64,000 nt of DNA. Origin: Bacteroidota bacterium (GTDB lineage Bacteria > Bacteroidota > Ignavibacteria > Ignavibacteriales > Melioribacteraceae). Location of the stretch: the NCBI GenBank assembly GCA_023397505.1, contig JAEWUC010000004.1, forward strand, positions 62,001 through 126,000, in the 5' to 3' direction. Below, piece after piece: positions 42,173 to 51,038 of the stretch. Under the pieces are notes generated by a model. That model searched no databases and was not told where the DNA came from. It was given only the letters and a program-made list of their open reading frames with translations. The position numbers were made by a program, and so were the translations under genes. Within the stretch, counting starts at the first letter, position 1. Each line of letters starts with the position of its first letter.

Positions 42173-44351
42173 CGAATTGTTGCTTCCCGATAAAATCCTT
42201 CCCGGTCCAAAACATAATTTCGCTATTTAGCTGTTTAACGAAATCCATTGTACCGGTAAACGGCGGCGTTAAAATTTTATGTTTGATCAAAGTATCTCTT
42301 TGAGCAATAAATTTATCTTCAGTTAAAATATTAATTCTATGCCATTCGTAAAAAATCATAAATGATATTGCCGAGCTTTTATTTTCACCTTCAATAGATC
42401 TTATTTGGAGATATCTTTCATCCGGATGATTTTCTATGCAACCCACTTCCAATGATGGACTTATGAGATTGAGATATTTGTTGTAATCTGTTTTAGGCAG
42501 AATAATGTATGAATTAAGTTTTGCAACCGGGATGTTATCAAAACCATATGAATTGTTATTTGGACATTGCCCGGATAATTCTTCCGGGTTAAGTACCCCG
42601 AACGCAATTTTACCGAATGAATTATTTATTGCCGCAAAGGCAATTTCTTTTTTGCCGTCGTTATTAAAATCATAAACTAATGCGTCTCGTATAAATCCGT
42701 TGTGCCAAAATACATTACTGCTCCGCTTACCGTTTTTTAAATCAATCATAAAAATCGATGAGTTGTACGACGACCTGCTGGAGGAAATTGCAAGCAGGTA
42801 TTTTTCTTCTCTGAGACTAAAGGTATCCACAACGTTTGTTAAATAAAACGGAGGCAGTATTTCTCCACTCGAAGATACGGAATCAAAGAAGCTGTATTTC
42901 CATACTAGTCCACCAAGATTATTAAGACATGCAATACGTCCGTATTCATTCTCGTTTTTTAATTCCTTTAATGATTCGTTTGTTATTATAACTTCATTAA
43001 TACCGTCATTGTTAATATCAACAAGTTTATGCATTATTCTTAAATAATTATCAGAAGAAATAAGATTTGCGTCGTAATTAATTTCCTTTGTCCACAATAC
43101 TCTTCCGCTTTTATTTTTAACGTAAAGTGTTTTGCCTACGCTTTCAAGTATTGCCGGATTTTCATCAAAGTTGCGAATTAAGGCCATTGCGGTAATGATA
43201 TAAAGAATTATTACCAGTAATGTTATTTGCCAGTTTTTAACAGAAATTTTTGCAGTTCTAATAAAAGGATTTTGCTTTGATATATTTATTAACGTACGTC
43301 TGTCAAGCAGATCGTCAAGGTCGCTTACGCCGATTATTTTAAGATTTCTATTCGGGTAAATTTTCTTAAGCTGGTTAAGTTTATCCTTCGCGTTTGCTTC
43401 ATCTTGCTTTGCAACTATGAATATTTCCGTACTTGAATAAAAAATAACTTCAACTTTTTTCTCGATATAATTTTTATTAACCGGATGTATTTTACCATCC
43501 TTTCCAATTGCACCTGTAGAGGCGATGTTGTTTTTTATTTTTACAAGGAAAGGCAGATTATATAAAGTTGATAACTGCTCAATAAAGCCGATTGTTAGAG
43601 CAACCCCTAATGAATTACCAATATATGTGGCCGAATAATTATCAAAGTAAACAGTTAGTTCATGAAACTGAAAAAATTTTTTTTGATGAGGTTTCAAATA
43701 TTTCATTGCAAGTGAAAACGAATCATAAATTTGTTTTTCAATATTCTTTTCCAATATCCCTGTTTTGGGAAACACATATAATTTGTTTTCATTTTTACCC
43801 TTTGCAACGGTTATACGCACGGTTTCAAGAAAACCATAAGTTTCAAAGACACCAATTGTACTTTGTTCAATTAAAGGGAAAGCAAGACGTGTTATATCTG
43901 ATTGTTGCGGCGCGCCCGATAATATTAAGTTAATCTCATTTAACTGACTTTCTAATCGGTCAATTTCTTTTTGAAGTAAAGATTTAAAACTGATAATTGA
44001 AGTAATAGACAAGATTCTTTCTAATTGTTCAATTAATTCCACCGTCTTATTAGGTGCTATGCAGTATGCAGTATAACTATTTAACGAACTCAAATATTCT
44101 TCAATGAATTCAAGGTAAAATGCATCAATAGTTTTACTATCGCCCGAATCAAGGAGGGCCTTGTAATAATTAAAAAATAAAAATACTTTTGTTCTGCCGT
44201 GTGCCTTTGGAAGATTGAGCAGTAAATACTGCCGGATAAGTTCTATATCGAAAGCATTCATATTAAATTTCAGAAGTTGTGCGAAAATACTAATTTTAGC
44301 CGAAAGGTTAAACGGAATGTCGTTTATTTTTATTTCATAAAATGGATTCAA
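42162..44351 (-). CDS. Membrane-anchored Lon-like (S16) protease domain with FG-GAP-like extracytoplasmic repeats
   Basis: 729 residues. Residues 1-160 are helical. About 165-352 match the Lon proteolytic domain: the first strands (GVFETYGFLETVRITVAKGK), Ser247 in YIGNSLGVALTIGF where Lon has DGPSAG, ASTGAIGKDGKIHPVN for Lon's MTGEITLRGQVLPIG, and Lys298 in NYIEKK, one residue shifted from Lon's GGLKEK. The spacing from TG to the Pro is the same as in Lon; a 7-residue loop is added between Ser and TG. No AAA+ module is present. A single membrane helix (374-393) preceded by basic residues should place the C-terminus outside; there VDINNDGINEVII (444-456) and YDFNNDGKKEIAF (560-572) are FG-GAP/VCBS calcium-loop repeats. 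The start is TTG 44351; ATG 44261 is the alternative. Confidence 0.75.
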   Translation of the reverse strand: MNPFYEIKINDIPFNLSAKISIFAQLLKFNMNAFDIELIRQYLLLNLPKAHGRTKVFLFFNYYKALLDSGDSKTIDAFYLEFIEEYLSSLNSYTAYCIAPNKTVELIEQLERILSITSIISFKSLLQKEIDRLESQLNEINLILSGAPQQSDITRLAFPLIEQSTIGVFETYGFLETVRITVAKGKNENKLYVFPKTGILEKNIEKQIYDSFSLAMKYLKPHQKKFFQFHELTVYFDNYSATYIGNSLGVALTIGFIEQLSTLYNLPFLVKIKNNIASTGAIGKDGKIHPVNKNYIEKKVEVIFYSSTEIFIVAKQDEANAKDKLNQLKKIYPNRNLKIIGVSDLDDLLDRRTLINISKQNPFIRTAKISVKNWQITLLVIILYIITAMALIRNFDENPAILESVGKTLYVKNKSGRVLWTKEINYDANLISSDNYLRIMHKLVDINNDGINEVIITNESLKELKNENEYGRIACLNNLGGLVWKYSFFDSVSSSGEILPPFYLTNVVDTFSLREEKYLLAISSSRSSYNSSIFMIDLKNGKRSSNVFWHNGFIRDALVYDFNNDGKKEIAFAAINNSFGKIAFGVLNPEELSGQCPNNNSYGFDNIPVAKLNSYIILPKTDYNKYLNLISPSLEVGCIENHPDERYLQIRSIEGENKSSAISFMIFYEWHRINILTEDKFIAQRDTLIKHKILTPPFTGTMDFVKQLNSEIMFWTGKDFIGKQQFVVR

Positions 44352-44426
44352 ATGGCTTGGTTATAAATATTGTCTGTTATATTTTTTGAACACAATTACA
44401 ATTCTCAACTCAATTCAAGGTGATTT

Positions 44427-46547
44427 ATGAAAAAAATAATTTATAAAGCAGTTCTTGTTGTACTGCTTTTTGTAATCACAATTCCTGCAGCTGCGCAAAT
44501 TAATCTTGATACTGTAAAAGCTCAGAAATTTGATACCGGCAAAATGTGGTCTTTCGATTATCCACCTGTAGAATATTTAAACGAAACTTATAATATGGAT
44601 GCCAATGAAGAATGGTTCGACGATGTTCGACTTTCAGCTTTGCGTTTACCTGGTTGTACGTCTTCTTTTGTCTCTGAAAACGGACTAATGATGACAAACC
44701 ATCATTGCGTTCGAGGTATTATCCCTCGTATTCAAAAAGAAGGTGAAGATATTATTAAGAATGGTTTTTATGCTGCCGTTTTGGAAGAAGAAAGAAAAAT
44801 CCCAAATTATTATGCCGATCAATTGGTGATGATAAAAGATGTGACTGAAGAAGTACAAAAAGTTGCCGAGATAGGCGCAACGGCAGATGAAAAAGCAAAA
44901 AATAAGGAAGCAAAAATAAAGGAGATTACCGATAAACTGACTGCCGAAACCGGTTTGATCGCTCAAGTTGTTTCGCTTTTTAACGGCGCAAAGTTTTCTT
45001 TGTACGGTTACAAAAGATACGATGATATCAGAATGGTATTTGTTCCGGATATGGAAATTGCTTACTTCGGCGGCGACTTTGATAATTTTACTTATCCCCG
45101 TTATAATTTGGATTGCTCGTTCATGCGTGCTTATGAAAATGATAAACCGGTCAACAGTACCAATTATTTCAAATTTTCGAATGATGGTATTAAACCCGGT
45201 GAACCTATTTTTACAATAGGAAATCCCGGTACAACACAAAGATTAAAAACTGTTGCACAATTAGAATACTTCCGCGATATAACATATAAAAACAATTCAT
45301 TCTTACTCGATACCTATTACAACGCACTGGAACAACTTAAAAAGGTTGAGCCGGAGAGAGCCAAAGAATTTGAAGATATTAGGGTAAACATCGGCAACAG
45401 TCAAAAAGTTATTTCAACAATTTACAAAGGATTGACCGACCCGTATTTAATGGCCCGCAAAAAGGATTTTCAGAAAAAATTGCAAGAAGCGGTTTGGGAT
45501 AATTCCGAATTGAAAGAACAATACGGAAAAGTATGGGAAAATATTGAAGATACAAGAGCAGAAATGCGCAAAGTTGGACCTAAAATTTCGGTACTCACAC
45601 CAAACAGATTTGTTGGTTCGCAATATTTTACTATTGCTGCCGACATGCTTGCTCTTGCTAAAGAACTTCAAAAACCTGAAGAACTGAGAGAAACAAAATA
45701 TAAAGGCACCTCACTTGATTCTACAATTGAAAAAATCTATCCGGAAAATTTTGATAAAATATTAAACGACACAAAACTTTGGATTCAAGCTGATTTTACC
45801 CGTATGAATCTTGGCGACAACAATCCTTTGGTTGAAAAGTTATTCGGTAACAAAAAAGGTAAAGATGCAGCGGAATTTATTCTGAAAAATTCTAAACTAG
45901 CTGACCGTGACGATGCAATTGATTTAATGAAAGAAGGTGCTGATGCTATTCTTAATTCTAACGATCCGTTTATTGCATTTGCAATTGAATCTGCAAATGA
46001 ATTAGCAGGACTTCAACAGAAAGCAAAGGAAATTGCGAACACAGAGCAAGTATTTGACGATATGCTTGGTCAGGCAATATTCAAAGTATATGGAACAACT
46101 ATTCCGCCGGATGCAAACTTTACATTAAGAGTAAGCGACGGCGTACTTTCAAGTTTCGATTATAACGGAACTAAAGCCCCGTTGTTCACAACATTTTACG
46201 GCTTATACGATAGATGGTTCTCTTTCCAAAAAGAATACCCATGGACTTTGCATGATAGATGGGCTGGCGCATCGGACGATATAGATTTGAATACGCCGTT
46301 TAATTTCATATCAACAAATGATATCGTGGGCGGTAATTCCGGCAGTGCAATCATTAATAAAAATGCGGAGGTTGTCGGTCTCGCTTTCGACGGCAATATG
46401 GACAGCATCGTTGGTAATTTCATTTATATGCCGCATAACAATAGATGTGTTGCAGTAGACGCACGGGCGATGCTGCATGCATTTGATGAGGTTTATAAAG
46501 CGAAACGCATTTTTGAGGAATTATCAAACGGTAAGTTTGCTCAATAA
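44427..46547 (+). CDS. S46 family dipeptidyl-peptidase, DPP7-like (paralogue 1)
   Basis: 706 residues, with signal peptide (VLLFVITIPAAA). S46 catalytic groups: His in TNHHC (90-94), Ser638 in GGNSGSA; Asp is expected in the middle (FDNFTYPRYNLDCSFMRAYE). In this family residue +18 from the Ser sets specificity: Gly for DPP7 (hydrophobic P1), Arg for DPP11 (acidic P1). Here it is Gly656 in AFDGN, so DPP7-like. These are periplasmic exopeptidases that release dipeptides for uptake. Followed by a terminator and a paralogue. Confidence 0.93.
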   Translation: MKKIIYKAVLVVLLFVITIPAAAQINLDTVKAQKFDTGKMWSFDYPPVEYLNETYNMDANEEWFDDVRLSALRLPGCTSSFVSENGLMMTNHHCVRGIIPRIQKEGEDIIKNGFYAAVLEEERKIPNYYADQLVMIKDVTEEVQKVAEIGATADEKAKNKEAKIKEITDKLTAETGLIAQVVSLFNGAKFSLYGYKRYDDIRMVFVPDMEIAYFGGDFDNFTYPRYNLDCSFMRAYENDKPVNSTNYFKFSNDGIKPGEPIFTIGNPGTTQRLKTVAQLEYFRDITYKNNSFLLDTYYNALEQLKKVEPERAKEFEDIRVNIGNSQKVISTIYKGLTDPYLMARKKDFQKKLQEAVWDNSELKEQYGKVWENIEDTRAEMRKVGPKISVLTPNRFVGSQYFTIAADMLALAKELQKPEELRETKYKGTSLDSTIEKIYPENFDKILNDTKLWIQADFTRMNLGDNNPLVEKLFGNKKGKDAAEFILKNSKLADRDDAIDLMKEGADAILNSNDPFIAFAIESANELAGLQQKAKEIANTEQVFDDMLGQAIFKVYGTTIPPDANFTLRVSDGVLSSFDYNGTKAPLFTTFYGLYDRWFSFQKEYPWTLHDRWAGASDDIDLNTPFNFISTNDIVGGNSGSAIINKNAEVVGLAFDGNMDSIVGNFIYMPHNNRCVAVDARAMLHAFDEVYKAKRIFEELSNGKFAQ

Positions 46548-46570
46548 TCATTTTCAAAACTTTTTTATTA

Positions 46571-46600
46571 AAGGGCTGTCTTAATATGCAGCCCTTTTTT
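46571..46600 (+). terminator. Intrinsic terminator between the two S46 genes
   Basis: AAGGGCTG (46571-46578) and CAGCCCTT (46589-46596) with a 10-base loop, followed by TTTT and more T. The two paralogues are therefore probably separate transcription units. Confidence 0.85.
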
Positions 46601-46641
46601 ATTTTAAACTTACTTTTGAATCATTTAATGCCGGAGACATT

Positions 46642-48786
46642 ATGAATTATAAAAAAGGTTTAATGCTGTTTATATTTTTTCTTCTTTCACTAAAAATAAA
46701 TTTGATTTCACAATCCATCTATGAACCCGTTGATATTTCGAAAGTTAAATCCTCGCTTGATGAAATGGGAAAAATGTGGACTTTTGATGCAATACCTTTT
46801 GATTATTTTGAAAAAGAATATGGTTTCAAACCTACGCACGAATGGTTTGACGACGTGATGAAATCAGCTTTGCAATTTACCAACGGATGTTCCGCCGCTT
46901 TTGTTTCGGAAGACGGATTAATAATGACAAACCATCACTGCGCACGAAATATTTTGCCCGGGCTTTCACCCGAAGGAAAGGACTACTTGAAAGACGGTTA
47001 TTATGCCGCCGCTTTAGAAGATGAACTCAAAGCACCGAATATTTTTGTCGATCAGCTTATTCAAATTGAAGATGTAACTTCTGATGTAATTGAAGCAATG
47101 AAGTTGGGAGAGAATGATAAAGAAAAGGTTCAGAAACGCGATGAAAAAATTAAATCTCTCGAAAGTAAATTTGGTGAACAAACAGGAATGGTTTGTAAAG
47201 TTGTTGAATTGTACAACGGCGGAAAATATTCGATGTACATTTATAAAAGGTACAGCGACATTCGTTTGGTTATGTCGCCTGATTTCCAAATAGCCTCAAC
47301 CGGATGGGATTGGGATAATTTTACTTATCCGCGTTATGAACTTGATTTTATGTTCTTCCGCGCATATGAAAATGAAAAACCTGTGAAAGTTGAAAATTAT
47401 TTTAGATTCAGTAAAAAAGGAGCTGAAGAAGGTGAACCGATTTTTGTTGTTGGAAGACCCGGCAGCACACAGCGTTTAATTTCAGTTGCACAGTTGGAAT
47501 TTTTACGCGATAAAGTTTATAAGTATAATCTTTCACTCTTCAACGAAATTTATCAAGTTTATTTCGAGTTGTTTGAAAAACATCCTGAAAGATATTCTGA
47601 ATTATTAAACATGGTTATGAGTTGGGGGAATGCACGAAAATCTTATGCAGGAAGATTTATGGCTCTCCGCGATCAATTTGTAATGGCGAAGAAAAATGAT
47701 TTCGAAAAAAATTTCCGCGAAAAAATTAATGCAGACCCGTTATTAAAAGAAAAATACGGGCATATCTGGGACGCACTTAAAAATAGTTTTGATGAATCCA
47801 GAAAATACGTTGATGAGATTTCAGCTTTCACATTACCGCGTTCTGGGCAAATAAGGTCCGTGTATTATAATATTGCCGAAAGCATAATTAAATATGCCGA
47901 ACAAATGAAATTAGGTGAAGACGCACGGGAAGCAGCATATAAAAAAGATAAAATTGCCGAAACTGTTGAGGCAGTTTTCCCAAAAGGAATTGATACGGAA
48001 TTGCAAACTAAATTAATCCGTGCTCAATTAAACTACATGATTGGAATTCTCGGTGAAGAAAATGAGATTGTTAAAAAAATGAGCGACGGTAAAATTGGTG
48101 ATGAAGGAGCGGAAATATTATTGAATAAGTCTTTGTTAACTTCTAAAGACAAAGTTGATGAATTATTGAAAAAATCTCCCGACGAAATTCTCAATTCAAA
48201 TGATCCGTTTATTTATTTCATTCAATCAACAAAAGAAAGATTAGTAAATCTTAGAAGTAAAGCCGCGGAAATAAGCGCCACCATTGAAGTGCTGAATCAG
48301 CAACTTGGCGAGGCGGGCTTTAAAGTATATGGCGATAAAATTCCGCCGGATGCCACTTCAACTTTAAGAATATCCGACGGACGCATCAAAGGATTTGAAT
48401 ACAACGGAACAATTGCACCCGGTAAAACGACATTCTTCGGTTTGTACGACAGGTGGAATTCGTTCGGTAAAAAAGATTATCCTTGGGGTTTACACGAACG
48501 CTGGCAGCAAATTCCGCAAACACTTGATTTATCTGTGCCAATCGGCTTTGCTTCAACTAATGATATAGTTGGGGGAAACTCCGGAAGTTCTATAATAAAT
48601 AAAAATAAAGAAGTGGTCGGGATTGTTCACGACGGGAATCTTGAAAGTCTTGCAGGCGATTTTATCTTCCTCGAATCGAACAATAGAACAGTTGCAACAG
48701 ATTCATTCGGATTAATGGAATCTTTAACTCATGTTTTCAAAACGGGGAGATTGGTAAAAGAATTAAAGAACGGTAAAATTGAATAG
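46642..48786 (+). CDS. S46 family dipeptidyl-peptidase, DPP7-like (paralogue 2)
   Basis: 714 residues with an N-terminal signal segment (LMLFIFFLLSLKINLISQ). TNHHC at 96-100, Ser647 in GGNSGSS, and Gly665 in VHDGN at +18, again DPP7-like. It aligns along its length with paralogue 1 (for example KMWTFDAIPFDYF vs KMWSFDYPPVEYL and NSNDPFIYF vs NSNDPFIAF), so a tandem duplication is clear but old. Differences near the Ser (HDGN rather than FDGN) may change P1 preference. GGAG precedes ATG. Confidence 0.93.
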   Translation: MNYKKGLMLFIFFLLSLKINLISQSIYEPVDISKVKSSLDEMGKMWTFDAIPFDYFEKEYGFKPTHEWFDDVMKSALQFTNGCSAAFVSEDGLIMTNHHCARNILPGLSPEGKDYLKDGYYAAALEDELKAPNIFVDQLIQIEDVTSDVIEAMKLGENDKEKVQKRDEKIKSLESKFGEQTGMVCKVVELYNGGKYSMYIYKRYSDIRLVMSPDFQIASTGWDWDNFTYPRYELDFMFFRAYENEKPVKVENYFRFSKKGAEEGEPIFVVGRPGSTQRLISVAQLEFLRDKVYKYNLSLFNEIYQVYFELFEKHPERYSELLNMVMSWGNARKSYAGRFMALRDQFVMAKKNDFEKNFREKINADPLLKEKYGHIWDALKNSFDESRKYVDEISAFTLPRSGQIRSVYYNIAESIIKYAEQMKLGEDAREAAYKKDKIAETVEAVFPKGIDTELQTKLIRAQLNYMIGILGEENEIVKKMSDGKIGDEGAEILLNKSLLTSKDKVDELLKKSPDEILNSNDPFIYFIQSTKERLVNLRSKAAEISATIEVLNQQLGEAGFKVYGDKIPPDATSTLRISDGRIKGFEYNGTIAPGKTTFFGLYDRWNSFGKKDYPWGLHERWQQIPQTLDLSVPIGFASTNDIVGGNSGSSIINKNKEVVGIVHDGNLESLAGDFIFLESNNRTVATDSFGLMESLTHVFKTGRLVKELKNGKIE

Positions 48787-48820
48787 TTGATAAAGTTATT
48801 CGTTCAACTTACATTTATAT

Positions 48821-48848
48821 GCGGGATGAAAAAGTCATTCCGCCTTTT
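48821..48848 (+). terminator. Probable terminator after the second S46 gene
   Basis: GCGGGATGA (48821-48829) pairs with TCATTCCGC (48835-48843) with one G-T pair; CTTTTG follows. Stem is good, T-run short. Confidence 0.6.
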
Positions 48849-48904
48849 GAAACTTATCATATCTCTTCTTCGGTTTATATAATTTAGTTAGGAAAGGGAA
48901 ATGA

Positions 48905-49099
48905 ATGATTCAACAAATAAACCCCGAAACATCTTCACCGTGCAACGGCTTTTGTGAATTGGATAAATCAAAAAAATATTGCAAAGGATGTTTGAGAACG
49001 ATGACGGAAATCGTTTCGTGGCAGATGCTTTCGGATCACGAAAAACTTGAAGTATTACGCAGCATTAAAAAGCGTAAAGAAAAAATGAAACATAATTAG
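48905..49099 (+). CDS. DUF1289 family protein
   Basis: 64 residues. The DUF1289 signature is present: SPCNGFCELDKSKKYCKGCL followed by RTMTEIVSW, with four Cys in a C-x3-C-x8-C-x2-C arrangement, likely binding a metal. Function unknown in all members. The C-terminus is a Lys/Arg-rich helix. A HAD phosphatase gene begins 9 bases later. AGGAAAGGG lies upstream of the ATG. Confidence 0.85.
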   Translation: MIQQINPETSSPCNGFCELDKSKKYCKGCLRTMTEIVSWQMLSDHEKLEVLRSIKKRKEKMKHN

Positions 49100-49108
49100 A
49101 GATTATAG

Positions 49109-49876
49109 ATGCTTCCTTTATTAATCGATCTTGACGGGGTTTTAAGAATTAATCAGCAGCCTGCACCGCTTGTTGAAAATTTTATGAATTATATCAATAA
49201 GCAAAAACGCCCGGCATGCATTCTTAGTAATTCAACTCTTTCAACGGCGGAAGACGTAGCCGAGTTTTTTTCATTCCACGAAATCGACTGCAAGATACCT
49301 ATTATGACTGCCGCCTCGGCTGCGGCTATTTATGCAAAACAAAATTACCACCGGGTTGCCGTTTATTGTACAGATAAAATTAAGCGCATCTTTGCCGAGA
49401 TTTTAGATTATAACAATCCCGAAGCCGTAATAATCGGCGACTATGGAAAAAAGTGGGATTTTAAAACTTTAAACGAGATTTATAAAAAAGTAAATTCCGG
49501 CGCAGATTTTATTGCAATGCATAAAAAACGTGTTTGGGAAACCGTACAGGACGGTGTTCTTTTGGATGTAGGACCTTTTGTTGCAGCGATTGAATATGCA
49601 ACGGGTAGAAAAGCCGCTGTCGTTGGAAAACCTTCAACGGTGTATTTTAAATCTGCATTGAAATTATTACGCTATCCGGAAGATTCAAAATTCATAATGA
49701 TAGGTGACAATCTTGAGACTGATATTAAAGGCGCTCAAATTCTCGGGGCTAAAACAATTTTAATTTATACAGGAAAAACTATCGACCCGGTAGCGGAAGA
49801 TTCCGAAATTAAACCCGATTATGAAGCTCAAACTCTCGATGATGTTATCGGCATTTTGGAAAAAGAAAAATTTTAA
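49109..49876 (+). CDS. HAD-superfamily hydrolase, NagD-like
   Basis: 255 residues. HAD motifs: I, LIDLDGVLRIN; II, CILSNSTLST; III/IV, VVGKPSTVYFKSAL and MIGDNLETDIKGAQILGAKTILI. The capping domain sits between motif II and III, as in class IIA (NagD/PGP/AraL-type) enzymes. These dephosphorylate sugar or nucleoside monophosphates; motif I has Asp-Leu-Asp instead of DxDGT, still with both acids. Cotranscribed with the DUF1289 gene. Substrate unknown. Confidence 0.88.
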   Translation: MLPLLIDLDGVLRINQQPAPLVENFMNYINKQKRPACILSNSTLSTAEDVAEFFSFHEIDCKIPIMTAASAAAIYAKQNYHRVAVYCTDKIKRIFAEILDYNNPEAVIIGDYGKKWDFKTLNEIYKKVNSGADFIAMHKKRVWETVQDGVLLDVGPFVAAIEYATGRKAAVVGKPSTVYFKSALKLLRYPEDSKFIMIGDNLETDIKGAQILGAKTILIYTGKTIDPVAEDSEIKPDYEAQTLDDVIGILEKEKF

Positions 49877-49892
49877 TTCCATATAAAATGAA

Positions 49893-50942
49893 TTAATGCG
49901 GATTCAATTTCCTTTCATATGCAAGATCAACAATTTTTTTCAGAGTTTTTTTGTAAGAGAATCCGGCTTGTTTTGCAGAACGCATAAATCCCGCATCTTC
50001 GGTTAAATCCGGGTTCGGATTAACCTCAAGCACATAAAGTTTATTATCCTTTTTTGAAAGACGCATATCGACTCGTGCATAATCCCTAGTATGTACTGCT
50101 TTAAAACATTGCAATGCCATTTGCTCGGCTTCCTTTCTTGTTCGTTCCGGAAGCACTGCCGGGCAAATAGGAATTGTTTTATGATATGCTTCATGAAGCG
50201 GATCCCATTTTGCCTGGAAGCTTACAATCGGGTGGAGATGATCAGGTAATCCCGTAAAATCAATTTCACTAATTGGAAGCACCTGCGGTTCTTTGTCGCC
50301 AAACACTGCAACATTTAATTCCCGTCCTAAAATAAATTCCTCAACTAAAGCAGGCTGCTTAAATGAATTGAAAACATATTCAACTCGTTTTTTCAATTCC
50401 TCAACATTTTCAACGATAGATTCATTTTCAATTCCAACGCTTGCATCTTCCCATGCGGGTTTTACGATTAACGGGTATGATAACCCAAGCCGGAAAGACC
50501 TATCCATCGTTTTAATTATTTTATATCGCGGCGTACGAATACCGATTGAACTCAGAATCCTTTTAGTTAATGTTTTGTTTTGACATGTACCGAGTGCCAA
50601 TGGCGGCGCACCGGTATAACTAACACCAAGTAATTCTAACAGTCCCGTAAAACTCATTTCCAATCGTGGTTGATCTTTGTACAACTCAACAAAATTGAAA
50701 ACTACATCCGGCTTGTTCTTTTCATAATCTTTTATAAAAACATGGAGATTGTCCAGAATATTTAGTGTGTAAGTTTCATACCCGGATTTACGGAGTGCAG
50801 TCGCAATTGTCTCGTATTCCGAGATCGGATCGTTTCCTGTCAGGTCAAATACCGGCTTAAAATCGAGGTCTTTTGCGCTCTTTTTACTTTTCTTTTTATA
50901 CATCTCCGGGCTGGATTCGTTATAAACTATGGCTACTTTCAT
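49893..50942 (-). CDS. D-alanine-D-alanine-ligase-like ATP-grasp protein
   Basis: 349 residues. N-terminal domain VAIVYNESS, DVVFNFVELY and GLLELLGVSYTGAPPLALG; ATP-grasp core with KRILSSIGIRTPRY, PLIVKPAWEDASVGIENES, PALVEEFILGRELNVAVFGD and the magnesium loop YVLEVNPNPDLTED. It resembles D-Ala-D-Ala ligase but lacks the exact Ddl signature, so it may join other amino acids or small peptides. It is divergent from a C39-like peptidase gene (50943-51038 between), an arrangement also seen in RiPP-like and peptide-tailoring loci. A specific product cannot be read. Confidence 0.82.
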   Translation of the reverse strand: MKVAIVYNESSPEMYKKKSKKSAKDLDFKPVFDLTGNDPISEYETIATALRKSGYETYTLNILDNLHVFIKDYEKNKPDVVFNFVELYKDQPRLEMSFTGLLELLGVSYTGAPPLALGTCQNKTLTKRILSSIGIRTPRYKIIKTMDRSFRLGLSYPLIVKPAWEDASVGIENESIVENVEELKKRVEYVFNSFKQPALVEEFILGRELNVAVFGDKEPQVLPISEIDFTGLPDHLHPIVSFQAKWDPLHEAYHKTIPICPAVLPERTRKEAEQMALQCFKAVHTRDYARVDMRLSKKDNKLYVLEVNPNPDLTEDAGFMRSAKQAGFSYKKTLKKIVDLAYERKLNPH

Positions 50943-51038
50943 TGTGCTCTTAAAATTTTTTTACAAAGTAAACAAAAATGTTTGGTATATCAAAACTTTT
51001 ACTATTTTTGCTCCAATCCGAAAACACGAGTTATTAAG

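Noticed and set aside
44685..45239. 184-codon open frame on the minus strand inside the first S46 gene
   Set aside because: It lies fully opposite a long, clearly conserved peptidase and has a Phe/Ile-rich composition typical of an antisense reading.
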